DNA from: an uncultured Paracoccaceae bacterium
Lineage (GTDB): Bacteria; Pseudomonadota; Alphaproteobacteria; Rhodobacterales; Rhodobacteraceae
NCBI GenBank assembly: GCA_958439195.1
Contig: OY288166.1
Location: forward strand, 62,001-126,000
Direction of reading: 5' to 3'
DNA length: 64,000 nucleotides
Shown here: piece after piece, positions 57,513 to 64,000 of the stretch
Layout of the letters: each line of letters starts with the position of its first letter
Position numbering within the stretch: position 1 is the stretch's first letter
Position numbers and translations under genes: made by a program
The notes under the pieces: generated by a model
Database searches by the model: none
What the model saw: only the letters and a program-made list of their open reading frames with translations
What the model was told of the DNA's origin: nothing

Positions 57513-57890
57513 TTACTTCAGTTCGGCCTTGGCACCAGCCTCTTCGAACTTCTTCTTCATCGCTTCGGCGTCAGCCTTCGAGATGCCTTCCTTGATCTTG
57601 CCACCGGCTTCGGTCAGGTCCTTGGCTTCCTTCAGACCCAGACCGGTGATTTCGCGCACGACCTTGATCACGTTGATCTTGTTCGCGCCGGCATCGGTCA
57701 GGATGACGTCGAATTCGGTCTGCTCTTCTGCCGGTGCAGCAGCGCCAGCAGCCGGACCAGCAGCCATCATGACGGCGCCACCAGCGGCCGGCTCGATGCC
57801 ATACTTGTCCTTCAGGATGGTTTTCAGTTCCTGAGCCTGCAGCAGGGTCAGGCCGACGATGTCTTCGGCGAGTTTGTTCAGATCAGCCAT
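57513..57890 (-). CDS. rplL: 50S ribosomal protein L7/L12
   Basis: A 125-aa stalk protein: N-terminal dimerisation helix (MADLNKLAEDIVGLTLLQAQ), alanine/glycine-rich hinge, and C-terminal factor-binding domain with GLKEAKDLTEAGGKIKEGIS. The ATG at 57890 is chosen over 57899 because GGAA is better spaced. Confidence 0.98.
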   Translation of the reverse strand: MADLNKLAEDIVGLTLLQAQELKTILKDKYGIEPAAGGAVMMAAGPAAGAAAPAEEQTEFDVILTDAGANKINVIKVVREITGLGLKEAKDLTEAGGKIKEGISKADAEAMKKKFEEAGAKAELK

Positions 57891-57957
57891 TTTGCTCATT
57901 CCGTTCTATAAAGATGGGGTCCAACGCTGTGGGGTCAACCACGCGGGTATTCTCGGA

Positions 57958-58473
57958 TCAGGCCGCAGCCTTTTCTTCGATGGTGGACAGGATGCTTGCG
58001 ATGTTCGAAGCAGGCGCGCCAATTGCACCAGCGATGTTCGCAGCAGGTGCCCCGATGCACGACACGATCTGAGCGATAAGCTCTTCGCGCGACGGCATGG
58101 AAGCCACAGCCTTGACACCGGCCTGGTCCAGAATCGAGCCGCCCATAGCCCCGCCAAGAATGACAAACTTGTCATTCGTCTTGGCATAGGCCTCGGTGAC
58201 CTTCGCCGCAGCGACAGGGTCTTCCGAATAGGCAAGCACGGTCATGCCCGTAAGCAGGTCACCCATCTGTGCGCCGGGTTTCCCTTCAAGGGCGATCTTG
58301 GCGAGCTTGTTCTTGGCAACGCGTACGGACCCGCCAACTTCGCGCATTTTCGCGCGCAGGTCCTGCATCTGTGCAACCGTCATACCCGTGTAGTGGGCAA
58401 CCACCACAACGCCAGAGCTTTCGAAGATCTGGCCGAGTTCATCGACCACTTTCTCTTTCTGGGCTCTATCCAC
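57958..58473 (-). CDS. rplJ: 50S ribosomal protein L10
   Basis: A 171-aa L10 anchoring the L7/L12 stalk, with VVVVAHYTGMTVAQMQDLR and NKLAKIALEG. The L10-L12 complex represses its own message in many bacteria; a long leader (about 225 nt) upstream fits that. It lies 67 nt before rplL. Confidence 0.98.
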   Translation of the reverse strand: MDRAQKEKVVDELGQIFESSGVVVVAHYTGMTVAQMQDLRAKMREVGGSVRVAKNKLAKIALEGKPGAQMGDLLTGMTVLAYSEDPVAAAKVTEAYAKTNDKFVILGGAMGGSILDQAGVKAVASMPSREELIAQIVSCIGAPAANIAGAIGAPASNIASILSTIEEKAAA

Positions 58474-58779
58474 AGTTTCACTCCAAGTGTGGGGGTCTCC
58501 CCCCGGCTCATTTAAGCCCCTGCAAGCAGGGGCGTTCGGGTCCGAATGATGTCCCGAGGCCCTGATCGCCCGAGGAAAACCCCCGGAAATCTGTCTCGTT
58601 CTCTCATCTCAGGAGGGAAATTAAGCAAGGCTCACACCCTGCACCCACCGTCTCGGACGAAATACATGACGCCCCGACGAATCGGCGCACTTCATGCAGA
58701 AGGACGCTATATAGCCCGCCCGTGCGCTTTCCAAGCCCCGGCGTAACTGGTTGTTTGCCGCATCCGCATACGCGCAGCC
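58474..58779 (-). promoter_or_regulatory. rplJ leader and promoter region
   Basis: These 306 bases between the GT61 gene and rplJ hold no convincing gene. They contain the probable rplJ promoter (58707-58735) and an untranslated leader of about 225 nt. In many bacteria this leader binds the L10-L12 complex for feedback; I infer the same here from position and length only, since I did not resolve the kink-turn fold. Confidence 0.5.
58707..58735 (-). promoter_or_regulatory. Probable promoter of rplJ-rplL-rpoB-rpoC
   Basis: TTGGAA (58730-58735) and TATAGC (58707-58712) on the minus strand, 17 bp apart. The -10 box is identical to that upstream of rpmC. Confidence 0.65.
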
Positions 58780-59910
58780 TCAATCCGGTGCAACGGTCCC
58801 ACTTGCGACCGGCTCAATCGCGCGACCCTTGGCCCATATGGTCTGGATCCGCGCCTGCAGTTTCTTTTCATAGCTCGCAATCCCGCGCTGCCGCTGCATC
58901 CAACCCAACCTGCTCCAGTCAGCCTTTCCTTCCATGAACCCCGCCCCAACCAATGCGTCACGCACCTTTGGAAAATCCAGTTCCGCAAACATGGACCAAT
59001 TTTCATTCCGCTCATTGTCGCGCCGGAACAAACGCAAGATTGCATCCACCACCAATGGCTTTCGGCCCATGAAGCCGGTCAGTTGCGGCAGAATGTCATG
59101 CGCGCCTTCATGGCGTCGCAACAGAATGGCAACCTCTGCATCTGGCGGCGACACAAAGCCGACAAGGTGCAACGCAGAACTGTCCGGGCCGATGATGTGC
59201 CTGGCACCCAGATACGTTGAAAGCTGCTGTTCAAACGAATGGCGCTCTGGCGCAAAGGCGACATATCCTTCCGTCTCCAACAACTGGCGCAGGTGGCTTT
59301 CCGCAAAGATGCCGCCACGGCGCAAACGATACCCTTCCCGGGTCAGGTAAATTCTCTCCATTCCGGTACGGGGCGAAACAACTCCAAACTGCCGTCGAAC
59401 AAAATCCCGAAACACAGGTGTTCCCGCAGACAGGGGGCCCATCCCACACCCCGGCCGTGGCACAATCAGACGTTCAAACCCCATGGGCTGGTCAACAAAG
59501 ATGATCGGCAAATCGATGCCAAGGTGTTTCAGGATCGTCAGGAACGCCTCGGGTGGCGAACGATGCCCGTGACCACGGAAAAAGACCACCCCGTCCAGCT
59601 TGTCCCGCACCAACGGCACGGCCCACAGCCGCGAAATGGTTTCGAACAGAAAATGTCCGAAATGCATCCAGAACACTCCGCCGAAAAGGTATGTTCCCGA
59701 CATGACTGTGTGCGGCTCCACGATGCTGCGATCCACGAATTCCGCCGGGATATAACGACTGCGCCGGAATATCCCGGCGTCCACGACCGGCGCGCCAAAG
59801 GCATCGCAAACCGTCGCCTCGCTCCCGTTGCGCGCAGGCACCGCCATGGCACCATGCACCACCGTGATCGGTTCGGATGCCGCCAACACGCCGTCGCCCT
59901 CTTTGGTCAT
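58780..59910 (-). CDS. Glycosyltransferase family 61-like protein (DUF563)
   Basis: A 376-aa protein of the capsule/glycan-associated GT61 (DUF563) type. The hallmark lies at residues 78-90: W81, H83, G85, H86 and E90 around the FGHFLFE motif. A later PDSSALHLVGF segment fits the nucleotide-sugar side. The ATG at 59910 has AAGGTGG upstream. It follows the methyltransferase gene by 69 nt, and the pair is inserted between rplA and rplJ. The sugar donor and acceptor are unknown. Confidence 0.82.
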   Translation of the reverse strand: MTKEGDGVLAASEPITVVHGAMAVPARNGSEATVCDAFGAPVVDAGIFRRSRYIPAEFVDRSIVEPHTVMSGTYLFGGVFWMHFGHFLFETISRLWAVPLVRDKLDGVVFFRGHGHRSPPEAFLTILKHLGIDLPIIFVDQPMGFERLIVPRPGCGMGPLSAGTPVFRDFVRRQFGVVSPRTGMERIYLTREGYRLRRGGIFAESHLRQLLETEGYVAFAPERHSFEQQLSTYLGARHIIGPDSSALHLVGFVSPPDAEVAILLRRHEGAHDILPQLTGFMGRKPLVVDAILRLFRRDNERNENWSMFAELDFPKVRDALVGAGFMEGKADWSRLGWMQRQRGIASYEKKLQARIQTIWAKGRAIEPVASGTVAPD

Positions 59911-59979
59911 TGGCCACCTTGCTCCATCCGTCACCTCGCCCAATGCGCGCCCACCATGCAATCATCACAACGTCGCGCG

Positions 59980-60687
59980 TTAAATCACTGTTCTGATCTG
60001 ATGCCGCTTTTGCATCCCACCATTGATCACCTCGACCACCTTTCCCAGCCCCGCACCAATCCGGTTCAGCATCTTTACCAGCCCCGTCTGGAAAACTCCG
60101 AACGGCTCGATCGGCGATACGTGATCGGGCAGATAGGCCCAGCCGTGATCCGGCATCAGCAACCCACCCGGCTTTAAACACCCGATCCAACCCGCAAAAG
60201 CCCGCTGCGGATCATGGGCGTGGCCCCAGGAATTGGAATAAACCACGTCCATCGCACCCACCCAGACGGGATCAACTTCGTGGCAGTCCCACTGGTTCGT
60301 GTGGGTGAAATCCGTGACCGTGTTCGAAATTTCGGTGCCGACAATTTCCGCCTGCGGACCCAGATGCTTGCGAAACCACGTCTGTTCATGGCCACGTCGC
60401 GTCCCGTGACAGATGCCGGAAACCGGCCTCACGTCTTGGGCCAGCATGAGGCGCGACAGGTGTTTCGGGGTCAGTCCTTCTAACACCTCCGGCAGGCGCA
60501 CGACACGGCACCCCGGCGCATCCAGCGTCGCATGATCGGTAAAGACAACGTTGTCCCAGTCGCCTTCCGGCCCCAGCGCAAAGCGATGAAACGGTTCATA
60601 CTGTCCGAAAGAGCAGGAATAGACGGTAATCCTGCCGCGTTCGGACACCAGATCGGTAGTTGCCTGACTGCCCTCCGACTGATTCAC
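59980..60687 (-). CDS. SAM methyltransferase with a TOD1-like N-terminal segment
   Basis: A protein of about 235 aa. Residues about 88-185 look like a class I methyltransferase of a little-described subgroup: GICHGTRRGHEQTWF in place of the usual glycine loop, then VGTEISNT, VDPVWVGAMDVVYSNSW and LKPGGLLMPDHG. Residues about 19-75 (ITVYSCSFGQYEPFHRF, then NVVFTDHA) instead resemble the start of TOD1/DUF616-type glycosyltransferases. The GTG at 60687 is chosen because GGAG lies 7 nt upstream; GTGs at 60729 and 60648 are alternatives. It directly follows the rplA terminator and precedes the GT61 gene. The substrate is unknown. Confidence 0.65.
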   Translation of the reverse strand: MNQSEGSQATTDLVSERGRITVYSCSFGQYEPFHRFALGPEGDWDNVVFTDHATLDAPGCRVVRLPEVLEGLTPKHLSRLMLAQDVRPVSGICHGTRRGHEQTWFRKHLGPQAEIVGTEISNTVTDFTHTNQWDCHEVDPVWVGAMDVVYSNSWGHAHDPQRAFAGWIGCLKPGGLLMPDHGWAYLPDHVSPIEPFGVFQTGLVKMLNRIGAGLGKVVEVINGGMQKRHQIRTVI

Positions 60688-60732
60688 CCGCACGCTCCAC
60701 ACCTTGGGTAAACACCGATACTGACGCACATG

Positions 60733-60764
60733 AAAAAGCGGGCACCCGCAACCGGATGCCCGCT
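60733..60764 (-). terminator. Intrinsic terminator after rplA
   Basis: AGCGGGCA (60737-60744) pairs with TGCCCGCT (60757-60764), with an inner CCG/CGG pairing, and five U residues follow on the minus strand (60737-60733). It ends the secE/nusG-rplK-rplA unit. Confidence 0.88.
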
Positions 60765-60797
60765 CATACTAGATCAAAGGACCAACCAGGCGGTCAA

Positions 60798-61496
60798 TCA
60801 GTTCCCGCTGGCCGAGGCCAGATCAACCGAAACGCCCGGCCCCATCGTCGAAGACAGCGACACCTTCTTCAGGTAGGCACCCTTCGCACCAGCAGGCTTG
60901 GCACGGCTGACGGCGTCAACAAAAGCCCGCACGTTCTGCGCCAGCTTTTCGGCATCGAACGACACCTTGCCAACACCGGCATGCACCACACCGGCCTTTT
61001 CAACCTTGAACTGCACTTCGCCGCCCTTTGCCGCTTCGACAGCCGTTTTCACGTCCATCGTCACGGTGCCAACCTTCGGGTTCGGCATCAGGTTGCGCGG
61101 GCCAAGGATTTTGCCCAGACGACCCACCAGCGGCATCAGGTCCGGCGTTGCGATGCAACGGTCAAACTCAATCTTGCCCGACTGGATGGTTTCCATCAGG
61201 TCTTCCGCGCCCACGATGTCGGCACCGGCTGCCTTGGCCTCATCGGCCTTGGCACCACGGGCGAACACCGCCACGCGCACGGTCTTGCCCGTGCCGTTCG
61301 GCAATTGCACCACGCCACGAACCATCTGGTCCGCATGGCGCGGGTCAACACCCAGGTTCATCGCGATTTCAACCGTCTCGTCGAACTTGGCCGAAGCCGC
61401 CTTCTTGATCAGGGCCACGGCATCCTCAACCGTCATGTTCGACGCGGTTCCGAATGCTTCTTGCGCTGCACGCGTACGTTTTCCGAGCTTTGCCAT
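60798..61496 (-). CDS. rplA: 50S ribosomal protein L1
   Basis: A 232-aa L1 of the mobile stalk near the E site, with TVEIAMNLGVDPRHADQMVR and GPRNLMPNPKVGTVT. In E. coli L1 represses rplKA. It lies 4 nt after rplK, and a strong terminator follows. Confidence 0.98.
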   Translation of the reverse strand: MAKLGKRTRAAQEAFGTASNMTVEDAVALIKKAASAKFDETVEIAMNLGVDPRHADQMVRGVVQLPNGTGKTVRVAVFARGAKADEAKAAGADIVGAEDLMETIQSGKIEFDRCIATPDLMPLVGRLGKILGPRNLMPNPKVGTVTMDVKTAVEAAKGGEVQFKVEKAGVVHAGVGKVSFDAEKLAQNVRAFVDAVSRAKPAGAKGAYLKKVSLSSTMGPGVSVDLASASGN

Positions 61497-61500
61497 GATC

Positions 61501-61953
61501 TCAGCCCTTCACTTCGATGCCACAGGACTTTGCCGAACCCAGGATGATCTGCATCGCAGCTTCCACAGAGTTGGCGTTCAAGTCCTTCATCTTCGTCTCG
61601 GCGATCTGGCGCACCTGCGCCACGGTCACCGTGCCGGCCACTTCGCGGCCCGGCTTCGAAGAACCCTTGGCGCGGTTACGCTTGCCGACCTGCGGCAGAC
61701 CGGCAGCGGTCTTGAGCAGATAGGACGCCGGGGCCGTCTTCAGTTCAAGGCTGAACGACTTGTCCTGATAATAGGTGATCACGACAGGCGTCGGGGTTCC
61801 CGGCGCGATGTCGGCGGTCTTCGCGTTGAATTCCTTAACGAAGGCCATGATGTTCAGCCCGCGCTGACCCAGCGCCGGACCAACTGGCGGCGACGGGTTG
61901 GCTTGCTGTGCCTTGACTTGCAGCTTCAAGCTGCCGATGACTTTCTTGGCCAT
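61501..61953 (-). CDS. rplK: 50S ribosomal protein L11
   Basis: A 150-aa L11 of the GTPase-associated centre, with the proline-rich hinge PSPPVGPALGQRGLNIM and the C-terminal RNA-binding domain including GTVTVAQVRQIAETKM. It lies 92 nt after nusG. Confidence 0.98.
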   Translation of the reverse strand: MAKKVIGSLKLQVKAQQANPSPPVGPALGQRGLNIMAFVKEFNAKTADIAPGTPTPVVITYYQDKSFSLELKTAPASYLLKTAAGLPQVGKRNRAKGSSKPGREVAGTVTVAQVRQIAETKMKDLNANSVEAAMQIILGSAKSCGIEVKG

Positions 61954-62045
61954 TGGGCCATCTCCTCTATCACAGCGCCATATGGCGCGGTTTAGTGGTC
62001 CGGTCCGTCACCCCCTCAGGGGCGCTCGCCTCCCACGCGATACAC

Positions 62046-62579
62046 TCAGGCCCCTTTGGTGACCTGCGTGAATTCCAGTTCGACCGGGGTTGCCCGGCCA
62101 AAAATCGACACCGATACCTTCAGGCGGCTATGGTCCTCGTCGACCTCTTCCACCATCCCGTCAAAGCCCTCGAACGGGCCATCGGTCACCTTCACCTTTT
62201 CGCCAATGTCAAAGCGGATCAGGTTGCGCGGTGCAGCCTCGCCTTCTTCGACACGGTTCAGGATCGCATTCACCTCGGCGTCGCGCATCGGCATCGGCTT
62301 GCCCTGCGGGCCAAGGAACCCGGTCACCCGGTTGATCGACGAAATCAGGTGATAGCCCTTGTTCGACATCTCCATACGCACCAGCACATAGCCGGGCATG
62401 AACCGCCGCTCGCTTGTCACCTTCTTGCCGCGCCGCACCTCAAGGACTTCCTCGGTCGGCACCAGCACCTCGTCAATCTCATCCTGCAACCCGGCTTCCA
62501 CCACGGCCGTCCGGATCTGCTCGGCAACCTTCTTCTCGAAGTTCGAGAGAACGCTCACCGAATACCACCGCTTCGCCAT
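62046..62579 (-). CDS. nusG: Transcription antitermination factor NusG
   Basis: A 177-aa NusG with the N-terminal NGN domain (KRWYSVSVLSNFEKKVAEQI; FMPGYVLVRM) binding RNA polymerase and the C-terminal KOW domain (KVKVTDGPFEGFDGMVEEVD) binding Rho or S10. It follows secE by 188 nt with its own promoter-like pair. Confidence 0.97.
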   Translation of the reverse strand: MAKRWYSVSVLSNFEKKVAEQIRTAVVEAGLQDEIDEVLVPTEEVLEVRRGKKVTSERRFMPGYVLVRMEMSNKGYHLISSINRVTGFLGPQGKPMPMRDAEVNAILNRVEEGEAAPRNLIRFDIGEKVKVTDGPFEGFDGMVEEVDEDHSRLKVSVSIFGRATPVELEFTQVTKGA

Positions 62580-62692
62580 GCCTCATCCACCTCAGGTCTG
62601 CGGGGGCGAACCCCCTGTAATTTCTGTCCGTTCCAGAACACAACAAAGCGCGCAACTCGAATCGCTGCGCGCCCGTGCCCTTGATCACGGGC

Positions 62693-62721
62693 GCAATACA
62701 ATCGCGCCCCAATGAATTCAA
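62693..62721 (-). promoter_or_regulatory. Probable promoter of nusG-rplK-rplA
   Basis: TTGAAT (62716-62721) and TATTGC (62693-62698) on the minus strand with a 17-bp spacer. A 9-bp hairpin (62669-62677 with 62686-62694) sits at the expected start point, so the 5' end of the message could be structured. Confidence 0.55.
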
Positions 62722-62740
62722 GGCAAATCCGGGTAACCGC

Positions 62741-62770
62741 CCCGATCACACCCCGATCAACACCCGATCA
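62741..62770. repeat. Three direct repeats of CCCGATCA
   Basis: CCCGATCA occurs at 62741-62748, 62752-62759 and 62763-62770, exactly 11 bp apart. The last copy contains the secE stop codon, and the array lies about 20-50 bp upstream of the nusG -35 box. Confidence 0.7.
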
Positions 62771-62956
62771 ACCAAGAATTGCGCGCAGCCCGCTGCGAAT
62801 GCCCAGATCAACAAGGCTGAAGAATGTCGCCGTCAGCGCCGCCATGATGAACACCATGACCGTCGTCAGAATGACCTCGCGCCGCGTTGGCCAGACAACC
62901 TTGCCGACTTCGGTTCGCACCTGCTGCAAAAAGGTGATGGGGTTCGTCTTGGCCAT
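62768..62956 (-). CDS. secE: Preprotein translocase subunit SecE
   Basis: A 62-aa single-span SecE of the short type, with KVVWPTRREVILTTVMVF before the membrane segment. The ATG at 62956 (MAKTNPITFL) is chosen; 62965 (MIEMAK) is equally possible. It partners SecY in this window. It lies between tRNA-Trp and nusG, a widely conserved order. Confidence 0.95.
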   Translation of the reverse strand: MAKTNPITFLQQVRTEVGKVVWPTRREVILTTVMVFIMAALTATFFSLVDLGIRSGLRAILG

Positions 62957-62987
62957 TTCAATCATTGTCCCGAAGGTTGCGCGGCAT

Positions 62988-63016
62988 CAGATAACCGCAA
63001 GTCAGCCCAAGTTCAA
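62988..63016 (-). promoter_or_regulatory. Possible promoter of secE
   Basis: TTGAAC (63011-63016) and TATCTG (62988-62993) on the minus strand, 17 bp apart; expected start about 25 nt before secE. Read-through from tRNA-Trp is the alternative. Confidence 0.45.
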
Positions 63017-63191
63017 GCGCGGCAGGCACAGCGCCCGTCCGTTCCTGCCAATCGGCCAGACGCCCTGCCCATCAATGTCCAAGGCAAACTTGCGGCCCAC
63101 GCCCTACACATCGGTCAAGAAAGCAGGGACATCCCAGAGTCGAGACCCTGCAAAACAAAGGGTCAATGCCGTCTGATCCGATCAACAGGCT

Positions 63192-63267
63192 TGGCAGGAG
63201 TTGGGGGACTCGAACCCACGACCCTCGGTTTTGGAGACCGATGCTCTACCAACTGAGCTAAACTCCT
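63192..63267 (-). tRNA. tRNA-Trp (anticodon CCA)
   Basis: The minus strand folds into a cloverleaf with acceptor AGGAGTT/AACTCCT, T-loop TTCGAGT, and anticodon loop CTCCAAA giving CCA. A discriminator G and the CCA end are encoded. Length is 76 nt. It precedes secE on the same strand, as in many proteobacteria. Confidence 0.97.
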
Positions 63268-63280
63268 AAGCCTAGGCCGG

Positions 63281-63309
63281 GGGTTACGGCATGGGACTTG
63301 GGAAATCAA
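63281..63309 (-). promoter_or_regulatory. Possible promoter of tRNA-Trp
   Basis: TTGATT (63304-63309) and TAACCC (63281-63286) on the minus strand with a 17-bp spacer; expected start a few bases before the mature 5' end at 63267. The -10 box is weak. Confidence 0.45.
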
Positions 63310-63313
63310 GGGG

Positions 63314-63358
63314 GCGTTGCGGGCAAAAACCACCGTTGACGGTTTTTGCCCGCAACGC
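63314..63358 (-). terminator. 18-bp inverted repeat after the acetyltransferase gene
   Basis: A perfect 18-bp stem (63314-63331 with 63341-63358, 9-nt loop) lies 18 nt past the acetyltransferase stop and ends 4 bp before the tRNA-Trp -35 box. No U-tract follows the whole stem, but the arms contain A5/T5 runs. It probably insulates the two units. Confidence 0.65.
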
Positions 63359-63376
63359 GCGGCCTTCACTTTCAGA

Positions 63377-63994
63377 TCAGCATTGCGCCAACGCCCCCAC
63401 ATCCGCCGCCATCAGGGCAGGCAGCGCCGCGCGGATCCGGTCAATTGGCCAATCCCACCAAGCAATCTTCAGCAACCGGGCCACATCGCCATCGGAAAAC
63501 CGCATCCGTATCACCCGCGCCGGATTGCCCGCCACCACCGCAAAGGGTGACACCTCACCCGCCACCACGGCCCCTGCCCCGATGATCGCCCCGCTGCCGA
63601 TCCGCGCCCCCGGCAGGATCAGCGCGCCATGCCCGATCCACACATCATGGCCCACCTGGGTATCCGGCAAGGCACCCACCCCATCCCGATACGCCACCAG
63701 CGTGCCCGGATCGAACACCCCGAACGGATAGGTCGAAATCCCGCCCATCGCATGATTGGCCGATGCCGTGATGAACCGGACGCCATGCGCAATCTGGCAG
63801 AAACGCCCGATCACCAACCGCTCTGGCGCACCCGGATACAGATACGGCGCAAGTCGCACCGCCCAATCCTCGGGCGGATCAAAATCATTCGCATAGCTGT
63901 AATCGCCCACCGCAATATTCGGGTGATCGATAACCCGATTCAGATGCACCATGTCGGGATGCACCGTTCCATCGGGAAACGTCAAAGGATGCAC
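63377..63994 (-). CDS. CatB/Vat-type O-acetyltransferase (5' end near window edge)
   Basis: A left-handed beta-helix acetyltransferase of the xenobiotic/CatB class, about 205 aa as seen. Hexapeptide repeats run through VGHDVWIGHGALILPGARIGSGAIIGAGAVV, split here as residues about 113-143, and the catalytic-type histidine is in ASANHAMGG. The GTG at 63994 is the only start in view; the frame stays open to the window edge, so the true start may lie outside. Such enzymes acetylate antibiotics or surface sugars; the substrate is unknown. Confidence 0.85.
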   Translation of the reverse strand: MHPLTFPDGTVHPDMVHLNRVIDHPNIAVGDYSYANDFDPPEDWAVRLAPYLYPGAPERLVIGRFCQIAHGVRFITASANHAMGGISTYPFGVFDPGTLVAYRDGVGALPDTQVGHDVWIGHGALILPGARIGSGAIIGAGAVVAGEVSPFAVVAGNPARVIRMRFSDGDVARLLKIAWWDWPIDRIRAALPALMAADVGALAQC

Positions 63995-64000
63995 TGCATC

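Overview
The window is a single chromosomal segment from a high-GC alphaproteobacterium, almost certainly of the family Rhodobacteraceae. The evidence is the block rpmH-rnpA-yidD / ttcA / yidC-MOSC-yihA / argB, a four-gene Bzt/Aap-type amino-acid ABC transporter, an ATP12-family F1 chaperone and a luxR-luxI pair. I see no prophage, insertion sequence, CRISPR array or plasmid function. Nearly all of the sequence is housekeeping, so the interest lies in what interrupts it.

Positions 1-7100 hold minus-strand genes: a large secreted protein of unknown function, tRNA-Arg(ACG), and a probable operon of a TVP38/TMEM64 membrane protein, a MerA-like flavin disulfide oxidoreductase and an orphan sensor histidine kinase. 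Positions 7240-16215 are mainly plus-strand: rpmH-rnpA-yidD, ttcA, yidC-MOSC-yihA, and argB with a QueG-like ferredoxin and a SixA-like phosphatase. A DUF3833-type lipoprotein gene and an SDR gene run the other way. Positions 16269-20972 hold the bztABCD transporter, followed to about 27700 by ATP12, an RluA-family pseudouridine synthase, crcB, rarA, a Do-type protease and luxI/luxR.

From about 27900 to 63300 every gene is on the minus strand. This is the rif-str-S10-spc-alpha supercluster, read from high to low coordinates: tRNA-Trp, secE, nusG, rplKA, rplJL, rpoBC, rpsLG, fusA, tuf, rpsJ-rplCDWB-rpsS-rplV-rpsC-rplP, rpmC-rpsQ-rplNXE-rpsNH-rplFR-rpsE-rpmD, rplO-secY-adk, rpsMK-rpoA-rplQ. Three insertions break it. 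A methyltransferase/glycosyltransferase pair lies between rplA and rplJ, an EamA transporter between rpoC and rpsL, and a solitary ectoine-synthase-like gene between rpmD and rplO. Clear intrinsic terminators follow rplA, rpoC, rplP, rpmD and rplQ. Promoter-like -35/-10 pairs, nearly all with a 17-bp spacer, precede tRNA-Trp, secE, nusG, rplJ, rpsL, rpmC, rplO and rpsM. Other junctions carry GC-rich hairpins without a U-tract.

The most unusual items are: the orphan EctC homologue, which keeps its metal ligands and is bracketed by a terminator and a promoter; the rplA-rplJ insertion, whose methyltransferase has an unrelated-looking N-terminal segment; a roughly 100-bp intergenic element present twice, each time 3' of a minus-strand gene; and a LuxR with its acyl-homoserine-lactone pocket residues but a diverged DNA-binding domain. 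All promoters, terminators and start choices were read by eye and have not been tested.
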